Notes: generated from the sequence alone by a model not told the origin. Shown: positions 25,089-34,317, counted from the stretch's first letter. The stretch is DNA of 64,000 bases from JADCRZ01 sp031399065 (GCA_031399065.1 JANNOM010000025.1:13181-77180), one strand, 5' to 3'. Program-made: numbers and translations.

Positions 25089-26756
25089 ATGCATATGAAA
25101 TCCATTTTGTTACTACTGCATAGCATCTATGCAGTGTTTTTGCCACAACCTCCCGATAGTAAGAAAGATTATAGAGCCGATGTAATCATTTATGGAGGCA
25201 GTTCCGCAGCCATCGTATCTGCGGTACAGGTAGCCCGTATGGGAAAGTCGGTTATTATAGTATCACCGGATAAGCACTTGGGGGGATTATCTTCCGGGGG
25301 ACTGGGGTTTACTGATACCGGAAATAAAGAAGTGATCGGGGGATTGTCCCGCGAATTTTACCATCGCATCTATATGCATTACCAGGATTCAGCATCCTGG
25401 ACCTGGCAGAAAAAAGCGGAATACGGTAATAAAGGTCAGGGCACTCCAGCCATAGACGGTGCTGAAAGAACCATGTGGATATTTGAACCTCATGTTGCGG
25501 AGAAAGTGTTCGAGGATTTCGTAAAGGAAAATAAACTGGTAGTATACCGCGACGAATGGCTGAACCGGGAATCCGGAGTGACAAAGAAAAAGGGAAGGAT
25601 CCGTTCCATCACCACGCTGAGTGGAAAAACTTTTAGCGGTAAAATGTTTATAGATGCTACGTATGAAGGGGACCTGATGGCGGCCGCAGGCGTGGGTTAT
25701 CATGTAGGAAGAGAGGCCAACAGCGTATACGGGGAAGAATGGAACGGTGTACAGGTGGGTGTGCTGCATCATAATCATTATTTTGCGTCCGATATAAGTG
25801 CTTATGTCAAGCCGGGTGATACTACCAGCGGGTTATTGCCGCTAATATCGGCGGCTCATCCCGGTAAGCGGGGGGAAGGGGATAAGCGGATACAGGCATA
25901 TTGCTTTCGCACCTGCCTCACTAATAATCCGGAAAACAGGTTGCCGTACATGAAGCCTTCAGGTTACGATCCTTCCCGGTACGAGTTGCTGCTGCGGGTA
26001 TTTGATAGCGGCTGGCGGGCAGTATTCCAAAAATACGACCCGGTGCCCAACAAGAAGACGGATACGAATAATAATGGTCCTTTAAGCAGCGATTATATAG
26101 GCATGAACTACGATTACCCCGATGCCACGTATCTGCGCCGCAAGCAGATCATCAGGGAACACGAAGACTACCAGAAAGGTCTTCTTTATTTTATGTGTAA
26201 TGACGAAAGGATGCCGAAAGATGTTCAACAATCCCTGCGTGAATGGGGACTGGCCAAAGATGAATTTACCGACAACGGAAACTGGCCGCACCAGTTGTAT
26301 GTAAGAGAGGCGCGCCGCATGACCGGCAGTTATGTAATGACCGAGAATGATGTGCTGGGCAAACGGGATGTACCGGAATCGGTTGGTATGGGTTCTTATT
26401 CCCTCGATTCGCATAATGCGCAGCGTTACGTGAAAGAAAATGGATTCGTGCAAAACGAAGGAGATATAGGCGTACACCCCAAGGAGCCTTACAGAATAGC
26501 CTATCAATCACTGGTTCCAAAAAAAGAGGAATGCACGAACCTGTTGGTGCCCGTTTGCATGTCCAGTTCGCATATCGCTTATGGCTCCATCCGCATGGAG
26601 CCCGTGTTCATGATCCTGGGTCAAAGTGCCGCTACGGCCGCCGTGCACGCTATTGAGACGAATAAATCCGTACAGGATATCGACTTCGCGCGGCTGAAAG
26701 AGCGACTGTTAAAAGATAATATGGTGCTGGAATATAATAAGAAGGCCGGTTTGTAA
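25089..26756 (+). CDS. FAD-dependent oxidoreductase (FAD_oxidored family)
   Basis: 555 residues. A signal-like hydrophobic start (MKSILLLLHSIYAVFLP) precedes the dinucleotide fold ADVIIYGGSSAAIVSAVQVAR at about 29-49 and HLGGLSSGGLGFTDTG. The C-terminal SSHIAYGSIRMEPVFMILGQSAATAA closes the FAD site. This family is often exported in Bacteroidota and found in polysaccharide-related loci, but substrates are largely unknown. ATG 25089 or 25095 are both possible. It lies in a run with two hydrolases upstream. Confidence 0.88.
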   Translation: MHMKSILLLLHSIYAVFLPQPPDSKKDYRADVIIYGGSSAAIVSAVQVARMGKSVIIVSPDKHLGGLSSGGLGFTDTGNKEVIGGLSREFYHRIYMHYQDSASWTWQKKAEYGNKGQGTPAIDGAERTMWIFEPHVAEKVFEDFVKENKLVVYRDEWLNRESGVTKKKGRIRSITTLSGKTFSGKMFIDATYEGDLMAAAGVGYHVGREANSVYGEEWNGVQVGVLHHNHYFASDISAYVKPGDTTSGLLPLISAAHPGKRGEGDKRIQAYCFRTCLTNNPENRLPYMKPSGYDPSRYELLLRVFDSGWRAVFQKYDPVPNKKTDTNNNGPLSSDYIGMNYDYPDATYLRRKQIIREHEDYQKGLLYFMCNDERMPKDVQQSLREWGLAKDEFTDNGNWPHQLYVREARRMTGSYVMTENDVLGKRDVPESVGMGSYSLDSHNAQRYVKENGFVQNEGDIGVHPKEPYRIAYQSLVPKKEECTNLLVPVCMSSSHIAYGSIRMEPVFMILGQSAATAAVHAIETNKSVQDIDFARLKERLLKDNMVLEYNKKAGL

Positions 26757-26811
26757 AATAGCTGGTACATTCCTATACGGTCAATCCCTTAGCTTTACCG
26801 AAATTTTTATA

Positions 26812-27426
26812 ATGATAGAATTACCGCCAACCATACGTGCTCCAAAGCCCGAGGAAATGCCGGAACGACAGGATATAGAGCAATTACTGGCTAAACGTAA
26901 AACAGCCAGGATAGTGGAAGGCTATCGCACCGAGGAAAATAAAACGCCGCAATTGCCTTATGTTTTTTACGCGGCTATCAATATCGATAATACCAGACTG
27001 TGGGATCTTTTTATAACAATGGCAGATGCTTTCCCTCAGCAGTTGAATGTACAGTATAGTTTTTATGAAGAAGAATTATACATCGGGGGGCCGTTTTCCA
27101 AAACTGTTATTCTGAATGAGCTCGCCACACTGAGGCAGGAACTAACGCAGGACGGTACCCTGATATTCGGATTGCTCTCGCATACCAGGCAGGCCCTCGT
27201 GGAATTACAGGTAACTGAATCGAAATACATCAAGTTCTGGGGCATCGACAAGCAGCTTTTCAACGAGTGTATGGATAAGTTTGGATTAAAGGAAATACGC
27301 GACCTGGAATTTATAGATGAATACCCCAAGGTGGTGGACCCGTTAAGGAGGTTTCTTCCTTCTTCCCGTCCGCCCGCAGATGTAATCTGGAAACTGGATC
27401 GGGCTTTTAAAAACGAAGACGCGTGA
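26812..27426 (+). CDS. Hypothetical protein, 204 aa
   Basis: A soluble protein with no signal peptide or membrane segment: a Pro-rich acidic start (about 1-25), then an alternating alpha/beta core with LPYVFYAAINIDNTRLWDLF and YIKFWGIDKQLFNECM. I do not recognise a family or catalytic motif. It stands 56 bases after the FAD oxidoreductase and 20 bases before an SDR in the same direction, so it may be part of that transcription unit. Confidence 0.8.
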   Translation: MIELPPTIRAPKPEEMPERQDIEQLLAKRKTARIVEGYRTEENKTPQLPYVFYAAINIDNTRLWDLFITMADAFPQQLNVQYSFYEEELYIGGPFSKTVILNELATLRQELTQDGTLIFGLLSHTRQALVELQVTESKYIKFWGIDKQLFNECMDKFGLKEIRDLEFIDEYPKVVDPLRRFLPSSRPPADVIWKLDRAFKNEDA

Positions 27427-27445
27427 TTTATAAATTAATACTAAA

Positions 27446-28234
27446 ATGAACCTCGATCTTACCAACAGAACAGCCCTTGTAGGCGGAGCTTCACAGGGAC
27501 TCGGTGCCGCCGTGGCAAAAGAACTGGCCCTGATGGGGGCCAGCGTGATACTGATGGCACGTAACGAAACCAAATTAAAGGAAGTGGCCGCCTCGCTGCA
27601 AACTTCTATCCATCAACAGCACTGTTATATAATTGCGGACACTGCCCAACCACAGGATATCAAAAAAAAGGTAGAAGAATACCTGGCAACCGGAAAGCAG
27701 GTACATATACTGGTTAATAATACAGGTGGACCTCCTTCCGGTCCCATGACCGATACCAGTCCGGAAGACCTGGAAACAGCTTTCCGGTCGCAACTGCTAA
27801 CCGGGCAGGTGCTTGTACAGTTATTGTGGCAGGGTATGAAGGCAGCGGGTTTCGGACGTATCGTCAATATCACTTCCACTTCGGTAAAAGAACCTATCAG
27901 TGGCCTTGGCATCTCCAATACGGTGCGCGCAGCCGTGGCCAACTGGGCTAAAACGCTGGCAACCGAACTCGGGCCTTATGGTATTACCGTTAACAACGTA
28001 TTGCCTGGCTTTACCAAAACAGACCGGCTCGATTATCTTTTTGGCCGTCAGGCGGAATCGGGTGGCGTGTCAGCAGAAAGTATCGAACAGAAGAACGCAT
28101 TACTTATTCCCGCACGGCGACTCGGTAAGCCGGAAGAGCTCGCCGCAGCGGTAGCTTTTCTATGTTCTCCCGCAGCTTCCTATATCAATGGCATCAACCT
28201 GCCGGTAGATGGGGGCAGACTTGCCGGGCTTTAA
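27446..28234 (+). CDS. SDR-family oxidoreductase with degenerate catalytic motif
   Basis: 262 residues. Cofactor motif VGGASQGLGAAVA at about 13-25 and LVNNTGGPPSG in place of NNAG. The usual YxxxK is replaced: the aligned stretch reads GISNTVRAAVANWAK, with no Tyr and Arg for Lys. Ser survives in NITSTSV. It fits the BKR-like SDR subgroup (cd05344 type) known to lack the standard tetrad. Often labelled 3-oxoacyl-ACP reductase, but that activity is doubtful. C-terminal NLPVDGGRLAGL is typical. Confidence 0.88.
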   Translation: MNLDLTNRTALVGGASQGLGAAVAKELALMGASVILMARNETKLKEVAASLQTSIHQQHCYIIADTAQPQDIKKKVEEYLATGKQVHILVNNTGGPPSGPMTDTSPEDLETAFRSQLLTGQVLVQLLWQGMKAAGFGRIVNITSTSVKEPISGLGISNTVRAAVANWAKTLATELGPYGITVNNVLPGFTKTDRLDYLFGRQAESGGVSAESIEQKNALLIPARRLGKPEELAAAVAFLCSPAASYINGINLPVDGGRLAGL

Positions 28235-28251
28235 ACACGCAGCCTATATGA

Positions 28252-29217
28252 CTATGTTGTTTCGTTGATAAATTTGAGTGCCCGTCTCTCCGACCAGTAA
28301 AACTGGTTGGTAATATCCATGAATCCTACATGACCGCCATGGTGAGGGGTTTCCAGGAAAAAAAATTCACTGTTCCTCGCTTCTTCATATGGGAAGCATT
28401 TTTTTCCCAGGAAAGGATCGTCCAGGGCATTGATCAGCAGTGTTGGTACTTTTATTTTAGAGAGGTAATAAATGGAGCTGGACTTCTGCCAGTAATCTTC
28501 TGCATTCATAAATCCATTGATAGGAGCGGTATACCGGTCGTCGAACTGCCGGAAATTTTTGATCTTCTTATAATCCTTCATAGTGATGTTTTCGGGAAAC
28601 AGGTTTTTCTTCAGCAATAATTTCTGCTCCAGTTCCTTAATAAACCGTTTCATGTAAATAGCATTATGACGCTTACCCATTTCTGTGGCCCCGTCTTTCA
28701 GGTCGCAGGGCACGGATAGTGCTACGGCAGATCGGATGATACCGGATACCGCATCCTCCTTTTCACCCAGGTATTTTAGCAGGATATTGCCTCCCATAGA
28801 AAATGCGACTGCGTGTATGGATTCGTAGTTATCCAGCGAGTGAATAAAATTTACTATAGTATCCAGGTCCTCCGTTTCACCGCTATGGTAGTAGCGTAAT
28901 TCCTTATTGGGTTCCCCACTGCATCCGCGGAAATTCATGGATACCGTATCATAGCCTGCATGATTAAATACATTCACCATACCCGTAACCGACTTACTGT
29001 CAGAACTGCCTTCCAGGCCGTGAAGGAGGATAACGATCCTCCGGTTACCCTTACGGCTGAAGTCCAGGTCTATAAAATCACCATCGCTGGTAGTTACCCG
29101 CTGGCGTGTGTACCGTATGGGTTTTATTTGCCGGAACAGTGATGGATAAATGGTAAGGAAGTGACGGTTTTTAAGAAATACAGGAGGTCTGTAATCGGAA
29201 CTTTTTATCACCGGCAT
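28252..29217 (-). CDS. YheT-family alpha/beta hydrolase
   Basis: 321 residues. It begins with the family's PPVFLKNRHFLTIYPSLF, then ILLHGLEGSSDS (oxyanion region), NFRGCSGE, the nucleophile elbow AFSMGGNILLKYLG, an acid in NALDDPFL and the His of HHGGHVGF. YheT/ABHD-type hydrolases are membrane-associated serine hydrolases of unclear substrate. The gene starts 2 bases after the stop of the upstream MFS gene, so they form an operon. Confidence 0.9.
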   Translation of the reverse strand: MPVIKSSDYRPPVFLKNRHFLTIYPSLFRQIKPIRYTRQRVTTSDGDFIDLDFSRKGNRRIVILLHGLEGSSDSKSVTGMVNVFNHAGYDTVSMNFRGCSGEPNKELRYYHSGETEDLDTIVNFIHSLDNYESIHAVAFSMGGNILLKYLGEKEDAVSGIIRSAVALSVPCDLKDGATEMGKRHNAIYMKRFIKELEQKLLLKKNLFPENITMKDYKKIKNFRQFDDRYTAPINGFMNAEDYWQKSSSIYYLSKIKVPTLLINALDDPFLGKKCFPYEEARNSEFFFLETPHHGGHVGFMDITNQFYWSERRALKFINETT

Positions 29218-29219
29218 AA

Positions 29220-30479
29220 TTAATGGGTGTTGGATTTTATATTAGGAAGAAACCAGGTAAGCACACCGATCAGCGGCAAAAAGGAACTGAGACGGTAAAC
29301 ATATTCGATGCTGGTATGGTCGGCAAGTTCTCCTAGCAATGCGGAACCCAGGCCACCCATGCCGAAGGCAAACCCGAAGAATAATCCGGCTACAAGCCCC
29401 AGTTTCCCGGGAATCAATTCCTGCGCATACACCAGAATAGCCGGGAAAGCAGATGCGAGAATGATGCCTATAGGGATAATCAGGATGCCCGTCCAGAAAA
29501 GGTTGGCGTATGGCAGTAATAAAGAGAAAGGCGCCACACCCAATATAGAGATCCAAATTACATATTTACGGCCAAACCGGTCTCCCAACGGTCCGCCCAT
29601 CAATGTCCCCGCAGCCAGTGCCAGCAAAAAAATGAAAAGATATATCTGGGAATGCTGTATGGACACCTGGAATTTTTCGATGAGATAGAACGTGAAATAG
29701 CTGGTCATGCAGGCCGTATAAAAGAACTTGGAAAATATAAGTATTAAAAGGATGCCGATGGAAAACATCAGTTTCTTACGGGACATTGGATAAGGCCGTA
29801 TGCCCGTCATGATCTTTGCTTTTTGCCCGAGCTGCACTAATCTTTCTTTGTACCAGTTGCCCACGCGGCGTAAAATGAATATGGCCAGCAACGCAATAAT
29901 GGAAAACCACAGGATGCTCGGTTGTCCGTAAGGCACTATTATCAGCGCAGCCAGCAAGGGGCCCAGCGCGCTGCCCGCGTTGCCGCCGAGTTGGAAAATG
30001 GATTGTGCAAGACCCCGCCTTCCGCCGGAGGCGGCATGCGCCATGCGCGATGCTTCCGGGTGAAATATGGAGGAACCGGTGCCCACCAGTGCCACGGCTA
30101 CCAGAAGAATAGGATAACTGGGTGCCGCCGACAGCAGTATAAGCCCGCAAAGCGTAAAGCCCATGCCCATAGCGAGGGAATAGGGCTGTGGTTTTTTATC
30201 GGTATAAAGTCCTACGAAAGGCTGAAATATAGAAGCAGCCAGTTGAAAGGTCAACGTTATAAGTCCCACCTGTCCGAAGCTCAGGCGAAACCCGTCTTTT
30301 ACAACCGGGTAAATAGCGGGAATCAATGACTGTATCGTATCGTTTAGCAGGTGAGAGAAACTAATGGCATACAGGATAGGAAAAACTGTTTTTTCGGCGA
30401 TCTCCCGTGACGCACTTGTTTCCTGCATGGTATTCTGGCTTTGCATGATGTTATTGCTTAGTCGTTGTGTTAATATCAT
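29220..30479 (-). CDS. MFS transporter, fosmidomycin-resistance (Fsr) type
   Basis: Up to 419 residues with 12 membrane segments. The family motifs SHLLNDTIQSLIPAIYP, GLYTDKKPQP and GSSIFHPEASRMAHAASGGRRGLAQSIFQLGGNAG are those of Fsr-like exporters. Later ATGs at 30446 or 30428 are also possible starts, since the first ~20 residues are polar. It probably exports a small molecule or drug, though resistance to fosmidomycin is only the family precedent. Co-transcribed with the YheT hydrolase. Confidence 0.88.
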   Translation of the reverse strand: MILTQRLSNNIMQSQNTMQETSASREIAEKTVFPILYAISFSHLLNDTIQSLIPAIYPVVKDGFRLSFGQVGLITLTFQLAASIFQPFVGLYTDKKPQPYSLAMGMGFTLCGLILLSAAPSYPILLVAVALVGTGSSIFHPEASRMAHAASGGRRGLAQSIFQLGGNAGSALGPLLAALIIVPYGQPSILWFSIIALLAIFILRRVGNWYKERLVQLGQKAKIMTGIRPYPMSRKKLMFSIGILLILIFSKFFYTACMTSYFTFYLIEKFQVSIQHSQIYLFIFLLALAAGTLMGGPLGDRFGRKYVIWISILGVAPFSLLLPYANLFWTGILIIPIGIILASAFPAILVYAQELIPGKLGLVAGLFFGFAFGMGGLGSALLGELADHTSIEYVYRLSSFLPLIGVLTWFLPNIKSNTH

Positions 30480-30663
30480 GGCCGCATCGTGGATGCGAAG
30501 TTATCCCGGAATGCCGTGAATGCCAATTTTAATCACCTGGTAAACCATGGTGTATTATTTAGTCGAAATACCTTTATTTTGTTGCCCGGACAGAAGGCCT
30601 CCATCGAACTGGGATAGCCGTCATATTACATCCGCTTAAAAATAAAACGTAAAAATAAAAGAT

Positions 30664-31653
30664 ATGCCGTATACAGCGAACCCTGCACGCTATCAGCAAA
30701 TGGAATACCGCCGCTGCGGCAACAGCGGGCTAAAATTACCTGCCATCTCCCTGGGCCTCTGGCATAATTTCGGAGATGTGGATGTGATAGAGAATTCCAA
30801 AAATATTCTTAAGCTCGCATTTGACAGTGGCATCACTCATTTTGACCTGGCGAATAATTATGGGCCTCCGCCCGGCTCTGCGGAAGAGAATTTTGGCAGG
30901 ATTCTGAAGGAAGAATTTTCCTCTTACCGGGACGAATTGATTATTTCCAGTAAGGCCGGCTACCTGATGTGGGGTGGACCTTATGGCGAATGGGGCTCCA
31001 AAAAATACCTGGTATCCAGCCTCGATCAAAGCCTGAAGCGGATGAAACTGGATTATGTGGATATATTTTACCACCATCGTCCGGACCCTGATACCCCACT
31101 GGAAGAAACGATGGGTGCGCTGGACCTGTTCGTTCGCCAGGGTAAGGCACTTTATGTAGGCATTTCCAATTATCAGCCTGCAGAAGCTACCCGGGCCATT
31201 GAAATACTACGTGCCCTTGGTACTCCCTGCCTCATTCACCAGCCAAAATATTCCATGTTCGAGCGTTGGGTAGAGGATGGCCTGCTCGACCTGTTGGGTA
31301 AGGAAGGAATCGGGTGTATTCCCTTTTCTCCCCTGGCCCAGGGTTTATTAACGGATAAGTACCTTAAAGGTATACCATCCGATTCCCGGGCGGCAAAAGC
31401 CCATGGTTTCCTGAAAGAAAGTCAGGTTACGGAATCAACCATTAACAAGGTAAAAGCGCTGAACGAAATAGCGGCGGGTCGAGGACAGAAGCTGGCGCAT
31501 ATGGCTTTATCATGGCTTTTAAAAGATCAGCGGGTTACTTCCGTACTGGTAGGGGCCAGCCGGCCGGAGCAACTGGCCGATTCATTAAAATGCCTGGAGA
31601 ATACATTGTTCAGTGCAGAAGAACTGCAGGCGATAGAAGCCATATTAAAATGA
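30664..31653 (+). CDS. Aldo/keto reductase (YghZ / L-glyceraldehyde 3-phosphate reductase type)
   Basis: 329 residues, TIM barrel. YRRCGNSGLKLPAISLGLWHNFG is the start of the YghZ/Kvbeta-like group. Catalytic tetrad residues are seen in THFDLANNYGPPPGSAEENFG (Asp, Tyr), SSKAGY (Lys) and the HHRPDPDTP region (His). VGASRPEQL binds NADPH. Members reduce L-glyceraldehyde 3-phosphate and methylglyoxal-like aldehydes. The TGA overlaps the ATG of the next gene (ATGA), indicating translational coupling. Confidence 0.92.
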   Translation: MPYTANPARYQQMEYRRCGNSGLKLPAISLGLWHNFGDVDVIENSKNILKLAFDSGITHFDLANNYGPPPGSAEENFGRILKEEFSSYRDELIISSKAGYLMWGGPYGEWGSKKYLVSSLDQSLKRMKLDYVDIFYHHRPDPDTPLEETMGALDLFVRQGKALYVGISNYQPAEATRAIEILRALGTPCLIHQPKYSMFERWVEDGLLDLLGKEGIGCIPFSPLAQGLLTDKYLKGIPSDSRAAKAHGFLKESQVTESTINKVKALNEIAAGRGQKLAHMALSWLLKDQRVTSVLVGASRPEQLADSLKCLENTLFSAEELQAIEAILK

Positions 31654-32027
31654 AAGACTACAAGAAATACTTTATTCTTTCCGCTTCGCCAGAAGAACTG
31701 TACCTGGCCTTAACTAACCCGGCCATCATTCGCTTGTGGACAGGAGAGGAAGCAGTAATGAGCACGGAACCGGGATCTGAATTTTCCTTATGGGAAGATA
31801 GTATTTCAGGTAAAAACATCAGCTTCGAACATAATAGGAAAATAGTGCAGCAATGGTATTTCGGCGACCAGGAAGAAGCGTCTATAGTAAGCATAACCCT
31901 GCATCCGCATAAGCTGGGTACTTCTGTAGAACTTCGTCATACGAATATTCCGGATGAAGTGTTCGACGAAATAGTGGATGGCTGGAATCAGAGCTATTTT
32001 GCTTCCCTGGAAGAATTTTACGAATAA
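31650..32027 (+). CDS. SRPBCC/START-like domain protein
   Basis: 125 residues from ATG 31650; longer frames overlap the aldo/keto reductase coding sequence and were rejected. A helix-grip fold is suggested by YFILSASPEELYLALTNPAIIRLWTGEE, W-E-D-S and IVQQWYFGDQEEASIVSITLHPH, typical of AHSA1/START-like proteins, with a C-terminal helix DGWNQSYFASLEEF. It probably binds a hydrophobic ligand or acts as a co-chaperone. It overlaps the previous stop by four bases. Confidence 0.85.
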   Translation: MKDYKKYFILSASPEELYLALTNPAIIRLWTGEEAVMSTEPGSEFSLWEDSISGKNISFEHNRKIVQQWYFGDQEEASIVSITLHPHKLGTSVELRHTNIPDEVFDEIVDGWNQSYFASLEEFYE

Positions 32028-32056
32028 AATTATTTAGTTTAAAATCATTTGATAGC

Positions 32057-32944
32057 ATGAAACAGGCACTTCTCAAGTTACATGCTGCGGTTTTTCTTTG
32101 GGGCTTTACCGGGGTACTGGGGCGGGCCATCTCTTTAAATGAAGGCTGGCTGGTTTGGTACCGGATGCTGATAACCGTGGCATCACTGCTTTTGTTTCAG
32201 CGATGGAGTGGTAAAATAACGATGGTAGACCGTAAAACGGCATGGCAGCTTGCCGGAAGTGGTAGCGTGCTGGCGGTACACTGGTGTTTTTTTTATGGAA
32301 GCATCAAGTATAGCAATGTATCCATCGCACTTACCTGCATGTCTGCATCGGGGTTGTTTACCGCATTGCTGGCACCTCTTATAAACAGGAATAAAATTGT
32401 TATAACCGAAGTGCTGCTGGGCATGATAGGTATAATAGGAATTTATATTATTTTTCATTTCGACCCTCACTATAAGGCAGGTATTATATTCGGACTTGTG
32501 GCATCCCTGCTTGCCTGCATCTATACCATCTTAAGCGAAAAGCAGGTAGATGGCCGCTCCTCTCAAACAGTGATGTTATACCAGTTAAGCGGTGGATTAG
32601 TCGTCCTCACTGCACTAATGCCATTGTATATAAAATTTCTTTCTTCCGGAAACCCGGGTATAGTGATACCTTCCGGGTACGACTGGCCCTTATTACTGGT
32701 AATGAGTTGGGTATGTACCATCGTTGCCATGAATCTGGCTTTACAGTCGCTGAAGCAGCTCAGTGCTTTTACACAGAATCTTACTATCAATATGGAACCG
32801 GTGTATGGCATAATATTCGCATTTCTCATTTACCGGGAAAACGAACACCTGAGCAAAGGTTTTTTTGCAGGGTTCGCTTTAATAGCACTGGCAGTCATTT
32901 TACAGATGGCAAGAATTGTAAAGGGCAGAAAAGATAATTTATAA
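32057..32944 (+). CDS. EamA/DMT-family membrane transporter
   Basis: 295 residues, 10 membrane segments in two EamA repeats (about 5-140 and 150-288). Family traits: WGFTGVLGRAISLNEGWLVWYR near the start and NLTINMEPVYGIIFAFLIYRENE in the last repeat. A drug/metabolite exporter of unknown substrate in the inner membrane. Same direction as the two genes upstream, 29 bases after them. Confidence 0.92.
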   Translation: MKQALLKLHAAVFLWGFTGVLGRAISLNEGWLVWYRMLITVASLLLFQRWSGKITMVDRKTAWQLAGSGSVLAVHWCFFYGSIKYSNVSIALTCMSASGLFTALLAPLINRNKIVITEVLLGMIGIIGIYIIFHFDPHYKAGIIFGLVASLLACIYTILSEKQVDGRSSQTVMLYQLSGGLVVLTALMPLYIKFLSSGNPGIVIPSGYDWPLLLVMSWVCTIVAMNLALQSLKQLSAFTQNLTINMEPVYGIIFAFLIYRENEHLSKGFFAGFALIALAVILQMARIVKGRKDNL

Positions 32945-32973
32945 AATATTTTCATCAATAATAATACAACTAT

Positions 32974-33090
32974 ATGCCGAGCTGGTTAAGAGCACTTATT
33001 GCAGGTTTTGGAGCGAAAAAATTAGGAGGTGGTTGCCTCAGTACCATTCTTATTTTTATCATTATATACTATGCCCTGGGCCATTGCTGA
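32974..33090 (+). CDS. Small conserved-looking membrane protein, 38 aa
   Basis: ATG 32974 to TGA 33090. The peptide reads MPSWLRALIAGFGAKKLGGG, then a Cys-Leu-Ser-Thr and a strongly hydrophobic IIIYYALG segment ending in His-Cys. A basic amphipathic start, a Gly-rich turn and one membrane helix suggest a bona fide single-pass micro-protein. I recall similar GAKKLGGG proteins in Chitinophagaceae, but function is unknown. It follows the EamA gene by 29 bases and ends three bases before the convergent gene. Confidence 0.65.
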   Translation: MPSWLRALIAGFGAKKLGGGCLSTILIFIIIYYALGHC

Positions 33091-33093
33091 TTA

Positions 33094-33399
33094 TTACGCT
33101 TTTATTTTCAATGAAGCAACTTCTTCAGCACCGGACGATATCACCACGTTAGAGTAGGGATTTGTACTTTGCAAGGCTTCATGATATTTAATACTTACTC
33201 TTTCGTTACCCGGGGCAAGTTTAGGTGTTATTTCCAGTAACAATTCTTGCGGAAGGTAACCTTGTTCCTTTCGTCCCAACTCGTATACAAGGCTTTTATC
33301 CTGTACATATATTTCTCCATGTACATGAAGTTTGTTTTCCGATTCGTCTATCCAGGCTTTCCATTCGGTATCTTTTTTTGCTTCTAAAATATTTTCCAT
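33094..33399 (-). CDS. Hypothetical protein, 101 aa
   Basis: From ATG 33399 (MENILEAKKDTEWKAW). A beta-rich small protein with no signal or membrane segment: LHVHGEIYVQDKSL and LLLEITPKLAPGNERVSIKY followed by VVISSGAEEVASLKI. No family I can name with certainty, and no enzymatic motif is visible. The longer frame to 33450 adds a hydrophobic stretch that is not needed. Confidence 0.75.
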   Translation of the reverse strand: MENILEAKKDTEWKAWIDESENKLHVHGEIYVQDKSLVYELGRKEQGYLPQELLLEITPKLAPGNERVSIKYHEALQSTNPYSNVVISSGAEEVASLKIKA

Positions 33400-33543
33400 A
33401 ATACTGTTTATATCATTAAAAAGAAAATAGTCATGCAAAAAACACACCATCCGGGAACCAATGAGATTTTATAATGAATAAGATATACAAGATCTTTAAA
33501 TTGAAAATAGATCAGGCTATTTTTTGATTGTGTAACAAGGATG

Positions 33544-33996
33544 CTATATCTCGACACTGCAATTGATCCACTCCGGATCGAAGCTTGCCTGATATTTTTT
33601 GTAAAAATTAATGGCAGGTGTGTTCCATTCCAGCACCTGCCATGTCATTCCATTCATCCTTTTTTCTTTTGCTTCCTTTATCATACGGTCGAATAATAAT
33701 TTGCCAATGCCTTTGCCCCTCCATTCTTCCGTCACCAGTAAATCTTCCAGGTACATACGCTCCCCTTTCCAGGTGCTGAAGCGGATATAATAAAGTGCGA
33801 ACCCCACAATGTTTTCATCTACTTCGGCCACAAAAGCCCAATAAACGGGCGTTTCCCCGAAACCGCTTTTTTCAAATGCTGCCAGTTGTATAGTTACTTT
33901 TTCGGGTGCGTTTTCGAAGAGAGCCAGTTCTTTTACCAGTTCCATTAGCTGGGCACAATCGGCTTTTACCGCCCGGCGGATTGTTATTTCCATCAT
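33544..33996 (-). CDS. GNAT-family N-acetyltransferase (diamine acetyltransferase-like)
   Basis: 150 residues from ATG 33996 (or 33993). GNAT core: ITIRRAVKADCAQLMELVKELALFE, acetyl-CoA loop EEWRGKGIGKLLFDRM and C-terminal NTPAINFYKKYQASFDPEW. The pattern, including RMYLEDLLV, is close to spermidine/diamine and thialysine N-acetyltransferases. A TATATTTG element on the minus strand (34001-34008) places the start of transcription almost at the ATG, so the message may be leaderless. Confidence 0.9.
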   Translation of the reverse strand: MMEITIRRAVKADCAQLMELVKELALFENAPEKVTIQLAAFEKSGFGETPVYWAFVAEVDENIVGFALYYIRFSTWKGERMYLEDLLVTEEWRGKGIGKLLFDRMIKEAKEKRMNGMTWQVLEWNTPAINFYKKYQASFDPEWINCSVEI

Positions 33997-34000
33997 AATG

Positions 34001-34008
34001 CAAATATA
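34001..34008 (-). promoter_or_regulatory. Candidate -7 element for the GNAT gene
   Basis: The minus strand reads TATATTTGC, a good TAnnTTTG match, 4 bases before the ATG. No -33 partner at 19-21 bases. Confidence 0.35.
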
Positions 34009-34083
34009 TTGAGATTTCAATGGCTGATAATGCAGGTATACAAATGGTGGCACGGCTTTTTAACCGCATTAATAAAAAAGCTC

Positions 34084-34302
34084 ATGAAACAATATCTTTT
34101 AGCAACCATGGTTTTCTTTACAGTAGCGTCTTGCAGTTCGCCAGGCCCGCTGACAGCCAATCCCGATGATGCCACCTCTTCCCCCGGTACGGTAGGTTCC
34201 TCAAAAATGACGGAGCAGATGCCGCGTAAGCCTGTTAGGGATTCTCGTCCGTTTTCCGATACGGCTACGCAAAAAAGAGATAGTCTGCCCACCTTGCCTT
34301 AA
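34084..34302 (+). CDS. Small lipoprotein, 72 aa
   Basis: ATG 34084 (MKQYLLATMVFFTVASC) with a lipobox VASC, so Cys17 would be lipidated. The rest (about 55 residues) is Pro/Ser/Thr/Asp-rich and probably unstructured, ending TQKRDSLPTLP. No domain. It may be an outer- or inner-membrane-tethered linker. Converges on the peptidase E gene. Confidence 0.65.
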   Translation: MKQYLLATMVFFTVASCSSPGPLTANPDDATSSPGTVGSSKMTEQMPRKPVRDSRPFSDTATQKRDSLPTLP

Positions 34303-34317
34303 TAATAAAGTATCGAT

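Noticed and set aside
24153..25094. 313-codon antisense frame across the SGNH and alpha/beta hydrolase genes
   Set aside because: It mirrors two well-supported coding genes, has a His/Ile-rich composition and matches no family.
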